NCBI GenBank assembly: GCA_040255445.1
Contig: JBDZUZ010000191.1
Location: forward strand, 1-6,199
Direction of reading: 5' to 3'
Source: JBDZUZ01 sp040255445
GTDB lineage: Bacteria; Planctomycetota; Phycisphaerae; Phycisphaerales; UBA1924
DNA: 6,199 bases
The stretch's first letter is position 1, and the number at the start of each line of letters is the position of its first letter. The notes below the pieces were generated by a model. The model worked only from the letters and a program-made list of their open reading frames with translations. It did no database searches and was not told the DNA's origin. The position numbers and the translations under genes were made by a program. Of the stretch, positions 1 to 4,892 are shown in pieces.

Positions 1-181
1 GCGCCGCGATGAGCAGGAGCAGCGCGCGGTCGTCGGTCTCGGCGCCGAGCCGGCGGATGAGCGCGGGCGCGATGCGTGTCACGCGGGCCGGATCGGCCGC
101 GGCATCGCGGATCGCCAGACGCCGCACCCCGGGGCGGGGGTCGGCGAGACGGTTCAACAGGTCGGTGTCCGATGCGGACAC
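1..181 (-). CDS. HEAT-repeat-like protein, N-terminal part (cut by left edge)
   Basis: An open frame begins with GTG at 181-179 and stays open to the window edge, giving 60 codons. The protein begins MSASDTDLLNRLADPRPGVR and contains two amphipathic helix pairs. One has the pattern LLNRLADP-x-P-x-VRRLAIRDAA (residues about 8-29); the second runs IAPALIRRLG then DDRALLLIAA (about 37-60). This spacing of Leu/Ala-rich helices with Asp-Pro turns and V-R-x-x-A is typical of HEAT or PBS-lyase-type repeats, which act as protein-interaction scaffolds. The start is the first available one: the lipoprotein stop TAA at 190-188 lies in the same frame, two codons upstream. The tight spacing suggests co-transcription and translational coupling with the lipoprotein gene. 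There is no strong Shine-Dalgarno, only a G-rich stretch overlapping the end of the upstream gene. The function is unknown, and the fold assignment rests on pattern only. Confidence 0.55.
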   Translation of the reverse strand, partial: MSASDTDLLNRLADPRPGVRRLAIRDAAADPARVTRIAPALIRRLGAETDDRALLLLIAA

Positions 182-187
182 GTCCGC

Positions 188-991
188 TTACCGCCCATCG
201 GGCAGGTCAATCGGGGCAGCACTCGGCTCGTCGCCCGGTTGGTCGGCCGGCTGGTCGGCCGGCTGGTCAGCAGGTTCCTCGCCCGGTTCATCGCCGGGGT
301 TCTGCACCGGCTCTTCCGCGCCAGGGGGCACCGGCTGGGGCGGGAGCTTCTCGGCGGTGGCGCGCACTTCCGCGAGCGACCGCTGGTACTGGTCGACATA
401 GTCGACCTCGGGCAGGAAGTAGTACGGCGGGATGCGCTCGACGCCCGGCTCCCAGACGCGGCCGTAGTCGACCTTCCACGGCGTCAGGCCGCCGGAGAGG
501 TAGACCGTGACCATCTGGTAGACGGGCTGGCCATCGCTGCCCGCGCTGATCTGCGTCGCGGGGCGGAGCACATCGACCGTGGCCGACTGGCCGCGGACCC
601 AGACGCGGGAGATGTGGAAGATCGGCAGGTTGCCCTCGGCGAGTTCGGGCGTGACCGGGAACACGTTGGGCCCGACACGGCGGGCCATGCGCTCGTAGGT
701 GGCCTTACGGAGGCCGATGGGCCCGTTGATGACGAAGCTGTACTCGGGTGTGCCCAGGCCGCCCGATTCGGGCACTCCGTAGACGCGGTCGGACTCGCCC
801 GGCGGGTAGCGGTCGGCGACCCAACGGACGGCGGTGACCATGGCGCCCTCGGCGGCGGGGCCGTTGGGGTTTTCCGTCAGGCCGTAGGAGCTGTCGACGG
901 CCGGGTAGTTGCTGTACCCCATGCAGCCGCCGGCGAGGAGCGCGGCAGCACTGATGCCGCCCGAGAGAATCATCGCGTAGAGAGACTTCAT
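188..991 (-). CDS. Putative lipoprotein of unknown function, Pro/Asp/Glu-rich C-terminal tail
   Basis: This is a 267-residue protein. The N-terminus (MKSLYAMILSGG, then a hydrophobic run) is a type II signal peptide ending in LLAGGC. Cys23 is the expected lipidated residue, although Ala rather than Leu occupies the -3 position of the lipobox. Residues about 45-215 form a globular region rich in Tyr, Trp and Val, with segments such as YSFVINGP, ISRVWVRGQ and VTVYLSGGLTPWKVDYGRVW that suggest beta strands. Residues about 217-267 are a disordered Pro-rich tail containing six tetrapeptides of the type P-[AG]-[DE]-[EQ]. The ATG at 991 is chosen because AAGGA on the minus strand (1001-1005) sits 9 nt upstream and the signal peptide begins there; an in-frame upstream extension would bury the signal. 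The HEAT-like gene follows two codons after the stop. I recognise no named family; the protein is probably membrane-anchored in the periplasm. Confidence 0.8.
   Translation of the reverse strand: MKSLYAMILSGGISAAALLAGGCMGYSNYPAVDSSYGLTENPNGPAAEGAMVTAVRWVADRYPPGESDRVYGVPESGGLGTPEYSFVINGPIGLRKATYERMARRVGPNVFPVTPELAEGNLPIFHISRVWVRGQSATVDVLRPATQISAGSDGQPVYQMVTVYLSGGLTPWKVDYGRVWEPGVERIPPYYFLPEVDYVDQYQRSLAEVRATAEKLPPQPVPPGAEEPVQNPGDEPGEEPADQPADQPADQPGDEPSAAPIDLPDGR
227..298 (-). repeat. Six imperfect 12-bp tandem units inside the lipoprotein gene
   Basis: The plus strand shows six consecutive 12-mers (units starting at 227, 239, 251, 263, 275 and 287). Units two and three (ttggtcggccgg, ctggtcggccgg) are almost identical and the others have diverged. 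On the coding strand they encode residues 232-255 as PGDE, PGEE, PADQ, PADQ, PADQ and PGDE. The period is a multiple of three, so changes in copy number keep the frame and only lengthen or shorten the tail. Confidence 0.85.
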
Positions 992-1228
992 GGAGCGTTG
1001 TCCTTGGTGGGACCCGGCCGCGTGGCGCGGGTGAGAGGCGTGACCGCAGGATGCTAGACCGGCCGCGGCCTTGGTTTGTGCCCGCAAACCGCGCCGAATC
1101 CCTACCATCGGCCGGGTCGAAGCGTGCCGTTGAATCCCCGCGTCCGGCGGCGTCCGGGCCGCCATCGTCCCGCCGCCGTTTCCTCACGGCCACCCTCCAC
1201 CGCCACGGTCCGCCGCGACAGCCCCACC
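992..1228. other. Divergent intergenic region between the lipoprotein gene and ubiX
   Basis: This 237-nt stretch should hold promoters for both flanking genes. On the minus strand a TAGCAT hexamer (1051-1056) could be a -10 element for the lipoprotein, but I see no matching -35 at 16-18 nt. A 10-bp GC palindrome, ggccgcggcc (1061-1070), is followed by a small hairpin with arms ggtttg and caaacc (1073-1078 and 1085-1090). I see no convincing promoter for ubiX. The remainder is GC-rich and shows no coding signal that I trust. Confidence 0.4.
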
Positions 1229-1882
1229 ATGAACACCGCCCCACAATCAGGCGACACCCGCACGCTCGTGGTCGGCATCTCCGGCGCCTCGGGCGCCGCC
1301 TACGCCCTGCGCCTCCTGGAGATCCTGATCGGCCAGGGGCACGAGGTGCACGCCGTGGTCTCCGACTACGGCCGCCGGCTGCTGTTCGATGAAGCCGAGA
1401 TCCGCCAGCTCTCCTTCGAGACGCTCTGCCCGAAGCACGCCGGCCGCGAGGATCTGCGCGACAAGCTCGTGCTGCACCCCAATAAGGATGTCGGCGCGGT
1501 GATCGCATCGGGCAGCTTCCTGCACGACGGGATGGTGGTGGTGCCCTGCTCATCGGCGTCGCTGGGCGCGATGGCGACGGGCTCGGGATCGAACCTGCTG
1601 ACGCGGGCGGCGATGGTAACGCTCAAGGAGCGGCGGCCGCTGATCATCTGCCACCGCGAGATGCCGCTGAGCCTCATCGATATCGAGAACATGCGGACGC
1701 TCGCGCTGGCCGGCGCCATTCTTTGCTCGCCGAATCCCGGCTTTTACCTGCTCCCGCGGTCGGTGTCGGACATCGTCGACTTCACCGTCGGGAAGATCCT
1801 GGACCTGCTGCGGATCCGGCACGACCTCGCGACCCGCTGGACCCAAGCGCACGCCCGGGGTGAAGCGCACGACGAGGGGTGA
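1229..1882 (+). CDS. ubiX: UbiX-family flavin prenyltransferase
   Basis: The 217-residue product matches UbiX/Pad1 flavin prenyltransferases, cytoplasmic dodecameric enzymes. They join a dimethylallyl group to FMN to make prenylated FMN, the cofactor of UbiD-type decarboxylases, for example in ubiquinone biosynthesis or aromatic-acid metabolism. Visible family marks are the N-terminal phosphate-binding loop GISGASGA (16-23), SGSF (94-97), PCS in the core strand (106-108), LLTRAAMV and TLKERRPLI (123-139), the RE pair at 143-144, and the FY pair at 172-173. All are collinear with E. coli UbiX, and the length is normal with a short charged C-terminal extension. The ATG at 1229 puts the first beta strand about 12 residues in, as the family expects; a longer upstream reading is low-complexity Arg/Pro. 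The Shine-Dalgarno is poor, so the exact start is less sure than the function. No ubiD is visible here. Confidence 0.93.
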   Translation: MNTAPQSGDTRTLVVGISGASGAAYALRLLEILIGQGHEVHAVVSDYGRRLLFDEAEIRQLSFETLCPKHAGREDLRDKLVLHPNKDVGAVIASGSFLHDGMVVVPCSSASLGAMATGSGSNLLTRAAMVTLKERRPLIICHREMPLSLIDIENMRTLALAGAILCSPNPGFYLLPRSVSDIVDFTVGKILDLLRIRHDLATRWTQAHARGEAHDEG

Positions 1883-1912
1883 ACGGCGGCGGGCGGACGT
1901 GAGGCTGTTTCG

Positions 1913-2078
1913 TGTGGCATCGGCACCCTGCCAACGTGGTGGGCGTGCATTGCGCAGCGGCGTGTGGTTCGGGCGGCGGCCGGCGCGGGCAGCGGTGTTG
2001 CTGGCCGAGTAGCCCCGTCCGAGGTGCGCGCTCTTGCGCATGCCGCGCTGAACGCATCGGCATGATGCCGATGCCACA
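1913..2078. repeat. 13-bp inverted repeat pair enclosing 140 nt
   Basis: The sequence tgtggcatcggca at 1913-1925 is the exact reverse complement of tgccgatgccaca at 2066-2078. Pairing does not extend outward, and I see no obvious target-site duplication at the flanks. Together with the hairpins at 2055-2111 it may be a decayed intergenic repeat element or a long-range RNA structure. There is no coding content between the arms. It could also be chance similarity within a small set of related hairpin sequences. Confidence 0.6.
2055..2073. repeat. 9-bp-arm palindrome (first of two adjacent hairpins)
   Basis: The arms catcggcat (2055-2063) and atgccgatg (2065-2073) are perfect complements around one central G. 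As RNA, the innermost pairs would open to form a loop. The right arm overlaps the distal copy of the 13-bp inverted repeat, so the two structures are mutually exclusive. Confidence 0.75.
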
Positions 2079-2111
2079 GGCCACTCACGCACAACGTTGC
2101 ATGGCCTGTGG
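2074..2111. repeat. 10-bp-arm stem-loop (second of two adjacent hairpins)
   Basis: The arms ccacaggcca (2074-2083) and tggcctgtgg (2102-2111) are exact complements with an 18-nt loop. The stem abuts the preceding palindrome with no gap, so both hairpins could stack coaxially in a transcript. No T-run follows on the plus strand, so it is not a classical intrinsic terminator, although it could impede read-through from ubiX. Confidence 0.7.
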
Positions 2112-2146
2112 TACAGGGTGCGATCGGGGTCCCCGGGAAAAGCGTC

Positions 2147-2176
2147 TTGACACGCGGCCGGTTGTGCCGCTAGCTT
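2147..2176 (+). promoter_or_regulatory. Sigma70-like promoter for the DUF481 gene
   Basis: A perfect -35 hexamer TTGACA (2147-2152) is followed after 18 nt by TAGCTT (2171-2176), which keeps the conserved TA and final T of a -10 element. Transcription would start near 2183 and leave a leader of about 125 nt before the ATG at 2309. It lies in the right place, with no competing gene. The -10 match is only moderate. Confidence 0.55.
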
Positions 2177-2308
2177 CGGCCTCGCCGCGGGAGCGTCTCG
2201 CCCAGGGGTGCGGGAAGCTCGCGCGGGCGCACAGCCTCCGCATCGGGCGGAGGGGGAGACTCTCTCTCAACCAGCGTGTCTGCAGAGGCACATCACAGGA
2301 TCTTCATC

Positions 2309-3133
2309 ATGACCAGATTTCCCCTGACCGCCGCGGCGTTGCTGCCGCTCTTTGCCGGTGTGGCGTTCGCCGGCACCACGCTTGTCAACAACGCGACCGT
2401 CTCGCTCCAGGACGCGGCGACGGCGCAGCCCGAGGCGGCCGCCGAGGCTGTGGAAGCGCCCGCGGAGGAGCGTGGCTGGCTCGACGGCTGGACGGGCGGT
2501 GTCGAGCTGGGCCTCAACGGCAGTAGCGGCAACACCGACCGCATCAACTTCCGCGCCGGCGCCAACGCCAAGCGGACCAGCGAGAAGTACGAGACCAGCG
2601 GGCGGCTGGCGTATTCGTTCGCCAACGACAACGACGGCAAGAGCGAGAACAAGTTCATCGCCGAGCTGCGCAACGACTGGCTGATCAAGGACAGCAAGTG
2701 GCGCGTCTTTGCGAAGGGCTTCTATGAGTACGACGACTTCCAGGACTGGAACCAGCGGATCGGCCTGTTCGCGGGCTTCGGGTACGAGTTCATCAAGAAC
2801 GACCGCACCACGCTGATCGGGCGGATCGGCGCCGGTGTCACCAAGGAGATCGGCGGCGAGGAGAACGCCCTGGTGCCCGAGGGCCTGCTGGGCCTTGATC
2901 TGGACCACAAGATCAACGAGCGGCAGAAGCTGACGGCGACGGTCGAGTACTACCCGAGCTTCAAGGCCGTGAGCGACTTCCGCATCCTCGCCCGCGCGGC
3001 GTGGGAGATCCTTCTCGACGAGGAGAGCAACCTGAGCCTCAAGATCGGCGCCGAGGACCGGTACGACAGCGACCCGGGCGACGCCGAGTACAACGACTTT
3101 GACTACTACGCCCTGATCGTCTGGTCGTTCTGA
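2309..3133 (+). CDS. DUF481 family outer-membrane beta-barrel protein
   Basis: The 274-residue product has a Sec signal peptide (MTRFPLTAAALLPLFAGVAFA, likely cleavage after Ala21), then an Ala/Glu/Pro-rich linker (about 32-56). A DUF481 (YdiY-like) domain follows from about residue 60 to the end. Domain marks are WTGGVELGLNGSSGNTD (61-77), alternating beta strands with YEYDDFQDWNQRIGLFAGFG (139-158), DRTTLIGRIGAGV (165-177) and the terminal RYDSDP motif (251-256). The last residue is Phe in WSF, as in barrels inserted by the BAM complex. The family sits in the outer membrane; its molecular function is not settled, though some members respond to salt or acid stress. The ATG at 2309 is chosen because AGGA (2297-2300) lies 8 nt upstream and the signal peptide begins there. 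A GTG 33 nt earlier would spoil the signal. The gene appears to be monocistronic. Confidence 0.88.
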   Translation: MTRFPLTAAALLPLFAGVAFAGTTLVNNATVSLQDAATAQPEAAAEAVEAPAEERGWLDGWTGGVELGLNGSSGNTDRINFRAGANAKRTSEKYETSGRLAYSFANDNDGKSENKFIAELRNDWLIKDSKWRVFAKGFYEYDDFQDWNQRIGLFAGFGYEFIKNDRTTLIGRIGAGVTKEIGGEENALVPEGLLGLDLDHKINERQKLTATVEYYPSFKAVSDFRILARAAWEILLDEESNLSLKIGAEDRYDSDPGDAEYNDFDYYALIVWSF

Positions 3134-3254
3134 CCCGGCGCTCTCGGCTCGCGGTGTGCTTCTCACTTCTGGTCGGGTCCGCCGCGCTACGGAAGCGGGG
3201 TGTTTCCTGATCGTGTACCGCCCGTGAGTCCTTCCCGGGTCCAGGAGATCTCGT

Positions 3255-3608
3255 ATGGGGTTCATCCAGGAGTTCAAAGAGTTTGCTATCAAGGGCAACG
3301 CCGTTGATATGGCGGTGGGCATCATCATCGGCGCCGCCTTCGGCAAGGTCGTGCAGTCGCTGGTGAACGACATCATCATGCCGCCGATCGGCATGCTGCT
3401 GGGCAATGTCGAGTTCAAGGACCTGCAGCTCACCCTGAAGGAGGCGGTGCTCGGGCCCGATGGCGTGGTGACGGCGCCGGAGGTGGCCGTCCGCTACGGG
3501 CTCTTCATCAACAACGTGGTCGACTTCCTGATCGTCGCGATGGCGATCTTCATCGTGGTTCGGAATATGAACAAGCTGATGAAGAAGGAAGAGGCGAAGA
3601 AGGCCTGA
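3255..3608 (+). CDS. mscL: Large-conductance mechanosensitive channel MscL
   Basis: The 117-residue product aligns along its length with MscL, the inner-membrane homopentamer that opens under membrane tension to release solutes after hypo-osmotic shock. The N-terminal amphipathic helix (FIQEFKEFAIKGN, 3-15) and pore-lining TM1 (about 16-45) are present. TM1 carries VDMAVGIIIGAAFGKVV and Gly22 at the hydrophobic-gate position. Next come a short periplasmic loop (about 50-80), TM2 (about 82-103, FINNVVDFLIVAMAIFIVV) and the basic/acidic cluster KKEEAKK. It stops there: the C-terminal helical bundle of E. coli MscL (136 residues) is missing. The channel core is intact, so activity is expected. 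AGGAG (3243-3247) lies 7 nt before the ATG and fixes the start. The gene ends against a strong palindrome separating it from convergent parB. Confidence 0.96.
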   Translation: MGFIQEFKEFAIKGNAVDMAVGIIIGAAFGKVVQSLVNDIIMPPIGMLLGNVEFKDLQLTLKEAVLGPDGVVTAPEVAVRYGLFINNVVDFLIVAMAIFIVVRNMNKLMKKEEAKKA

Positions 3609-3628
3609 GACCCGACTGCCCGCAACAC

Positions 3629-3670
3629 ATAGGTCCTATAGGACTTATAGGTCCTATAGGACCTATTTTA
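3629..3670 (+). terminator. 38-nt near-perfect palindrome of 9-bp units, probable terminator between mscL and parB
   Basis: The arms at 3629-3644 and 3651-3666 are perfectly complementary (16 bp) around a 6-nt loop ttatag. The plus strand then reads TTTTA, so it can serve as an intrinsic terminator for mscL 20 nt after its stop codon. The minus strand has no T-tract after the stem, so action on parB is less clear. The stem consists of four 9-bp units (aggtcctat, aggacttat, aggtcctat, aggacctat; 3631-3666) and includes the exact 16-bp palindrome aggtcctataggacct (3649-3664). Its AT-rich composition contrasts sharply with the surroundings. Confidence 0.65.
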
Positions 3671-3689
3671 GTATCCATAGTAAGTTTAT

Positions 3690-4766
3690 TTAGACATTGC
3701 TCATTCCCAGGCGTTCGAGCAGCCCGTCGAAGTGGTCGATCCCGTAGAACTCGATCACCAGTTTGCCCTTGCGCCCCTTGCGGTCGGCGTTGATCGCCAC
3801 CTTGGTGCCCAGGTGCTGGCTGATCTGCCGCTCCAGGTCGCGCAGCACGGCGAAGCGTGCCTCGTTCGCGGCGGGCTTCGCCGGTGCGGGCTTGCCGGCC
3901 TGGCCCGCGGCTTTCGCCGCGTGCTCGAGGCGGCGGACGGTCCACGACCCGGCCGCGGCATCGCGGGCCATCTGCACGCGTGCAGCGCCGGCCGGCATCG
4001 AGAGCAGGGCCTTGCCGTGACCGGGCGACAGCGAGCCGTTGCTGATCAGCTCGGCGATCTCCTTCTCGAGGTCGGTGAGGCGGATCAGGTTCGCGACGGT
4101 GGGCCGCTCCATGGCGACGCGGTCGGCCAGGTCCGCCTGGGTGAGGTCGAACTTCTCGGCGATCGAGCGGAGGGCCCAGGCCCGCTCCATCGGGTTCAGG
4201 TCCTCGCGCTGCACATTCTCGATGAGGGCCCACTCGGCGGCCTGCTCATCTTCGAGGGCGCGGACGATCGCGGGGATGTGGGTCAGGCCAGCAGCGCGGG
4301 CGGCCCGCCAGCGGCGCTCCCCCACCACCAGCTCGTAGCGGCCGGGCTTGAGGGCGCGGACCACGACGGGCTGCATGACCCCGGCGTTGCGGATGGATTC
4401 GGCGAGCCGCTCGATCGCGGCATCATCGAAGACTCGGCGGGGCTGGAAGGGGCTGGGCTCGATCGCGGAGACGGGGATGGACTGAAGGTCCGATAATGTC
4501 GAACCCTGCACCCCCCCACCGCTCCCGGCGTTCTTCTGTGTTGTGGGCGCTGCGGTGGGAGCGGCCGGGGCGGGCGCGGGGACCGCGGCGGGGGTCGGGG
4601 TCGCGGCCGGCGCCGGCGCGAGCGCGGCGGGCTTGCCCGCGCCGTTCGGACCGGCCGAGGGCGGCACCTCGACGCGGACCGGCGTATCAACAGAGATGAG
4701 GCTGGAGAGCCCGCGGCCGAGCCGGCGGGGCTTGTTCTGATCGGTCTTTGATTGGGTCTTGGTCAC
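3690..4766 (-). CDS. parB: Chromosome-partitioning protein ParB (Spo0J family)
   Basis: This 358-residue protein is a complete chromosomal ParB, the CTP-dependent clamp that loads at parS, slides along DNA and drives origin segregation with ParA. The N-terminus holds LGRGLSSLI (16-24), the short motif that contacts ParA. An Ala/Pro linker (about 34-77) follows. The ParB/Srx CTP-binding domain (about 96-173) includes QPVVVR (132-137) and GERRWRA (149-155), and then ENVQREDLNPMERA (183-196). The DNA-binding helix-turn-helix lies at about 206-233 (LTQADLADRVAMERPTVANLIRL), followed by GSLSPGHGKALLSM (244-257). The C-terminal dimerisation region is at about 305-356. GTG at 4766 is chosen over an upstream ATG because AGGGAG lies 7 nt before it and the family N-terminal motif then falls at the usual distance. 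parA is not adjacent: the next gene is a divergent NUDIX hydrolase. Two parS-like sites lie 0.4 and 0.8 kb away. Confidence 0.96.
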   Translation of the reverse strand: MTKTQSKTDQNKPRRLGRGLSSLISVDTPVRVEVPPSAGPNGAGKPAALAPAPAATPTPAAVPAPAPAAPTAAPTTQKNAGSGGGVQGSTLSDLQSIPVSAIEPSPFQPRRVFDDAAIERLAESIRNAGVMQPVVVRALKPGRYELVVGERRWRAARAAGLTHIPAIVRALEDEQAAEWALIENVQREDLNPMERAWALRSIAEKFDLTQADLADRVAMERPTVANLIRLTDLEKEIAELISNGSLSPGHGKALLSMPAGAARVQMARDAAAGSWTVRRLEHAAKAAGQAGKPAPAKPAANEARFAVLRDLERQISQHLGTKVAINADRKGRKGKLVIEFYGIDHFDGLLERLGMSNV

Positions 4767-4773
4767 GGATGAT

Positions 4774-4779
4774 CTCCCT
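4774..4779 (-). promoter_or_regulatory. Ribosome binding site that decides the parB GTG start
   Basis: The minus strand reads AGGGAG here, 7 nt before GTG at 4766-4764. No comparable Shine-Dalgarno precedes the in-frame ATG at 4820, which is why the GTG is preferred. Confidence 0.75.
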
Positions 4780-4802
4780 TGCCGCCGCGTGTCGCCTAGT
4801 CC

Positions 4803-4819
4803 TGCCGCCTGTTGCGGCA
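4803..4819 (-). repeat. Small hairpin in the parB leader
   Basis: The arms tgccgc (4803-4808) and gcggca (4814-4819) are complementary with a 5-nt loop. The hairpin lies between the proposed parB promoter and its ribosome binding site. Its right half is part of the sequence CCTGTTGCGG, which recurs as CCTGTTGTGG at 4861-4870. It could be a leader structure or half of a binding-site pair; it is short enough to be chance in GC-rich DNA. Confidence 0.35.
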
Positions 4820-4831
4820 TGAGCCCGGCGA

Positions 4832-4860
4832 ATGGTAGTGTGCGTCACCCCGCACCACAA
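4832..4860 (-). promoter_or_regulatory. Candidate parB promoter
   Basis: On the minus strand TTGTGG (4860-4855) and TACCAT (4837-4832) are separated by exactly 17 nt. Both are partial matches to sigma70 hexamers. Transcription would begin near 4825, giving a leader of about 58 nt before the GTG at 4766. An inverted repeat (4854-4871) overlaps the -35 hexamer, which would suit repression. Confidence 0.4.
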
Positions 4861-4871
4861 CCTGTTGTGGT
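4854..4871. promoter_or_regulatory. Inverted repeat, possible operator between parB and the NUDIX gene
   Basis: The arms accacaa (4854-4860) and ttgtggt (4865-4871) are perfect complements around cctg. The site overlaps the candidate parB -35 element and ends 21 nt before the NUDIX ATG, so one bound regulator could affect both divergent genes. No regulator gene in the window is an obvious partner, and this sequence does not resemble parS. Confidence 0.4.
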
Positions 4872-4892
4872 CATTTGACAGGATGCTCTCTC

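Larger units (their letters stand above)
1883..2308. other. 426-nt non-coding region with inverted repeats and the DUF481 gene promoter
   Basis: No reading frame here looks like a real protein; those that exist are Arg/Pro/His-rich by-products of GC-rich DNA. The left half (1913-2111) is a cluster of inverted repeats, listed separately. The right half holds a sigma70-like promoter (2147-2176) and a leader of roughly 125 nt for the downstream gene. The leader contains a GC hairpin with 7-bp arms, cctccgc (2235-2241) and gcggagg (2247-2253). I see no T-tract terminator directly after ubiX. Confidence 0.6.

Noticed and set aside
227..298. CRISPR-like array
   Set aside because: The units are contiguous 12-mers without spacers and are part of a reading frame.
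992..1165. 58-residue N-terminal extension of the lipoprotein
   Set aside because: It would place the signal peptide internally. The ATG at 991 has a good Shine-Dalgarno and the signal peptide starts there.
1913..2078. Miniature transposable element bounded by 13-bp terminal inverted repeats
   Set aside because: No target-site duplication is visible and the right arm also takes part in a local hairpin, so I report it only as a repeat structure.
1912..2526. 204-codon plus-strand ORF downstream of ubiX
   Set aside because: It is rich in Arg, Gly and Cys without domain character, runs over the inverted repeats and promoter, and overlaps the DUF481 gene in another frame.
2267..3433. 388-codon antisense ORF opposite the DUF481 and mscL genes
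   Set aside because: It spans two well-supported genes on the other strand. Its Val/Leu/Ala-rich content is the usual mirror of GC-rich coding DNA.
3550..4233. Minus-strand ORF ending in a collagen-like G-P-I-G-P-I-S-P-I-G-P segment
   Set aside because: It overlaps parB in another frame, and the collagen-like part is only the 9-bp DNA repeat read as protein.
4767..4820. ATG start for parB at 4820
   Set aside because: No Shine-Dalgarno precedes it, the extra 18 residues are not typical of ParB, and the GTG at 4766 has AGGGAG at ideal spacing.
4875..4880. TTGACA as a -35 element for the NUDIX gene
   Set aside because: It lies only 12 nt before the ATG, so the transcript would start inside the coding region. 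It overlaps the likely ribosome binding site.
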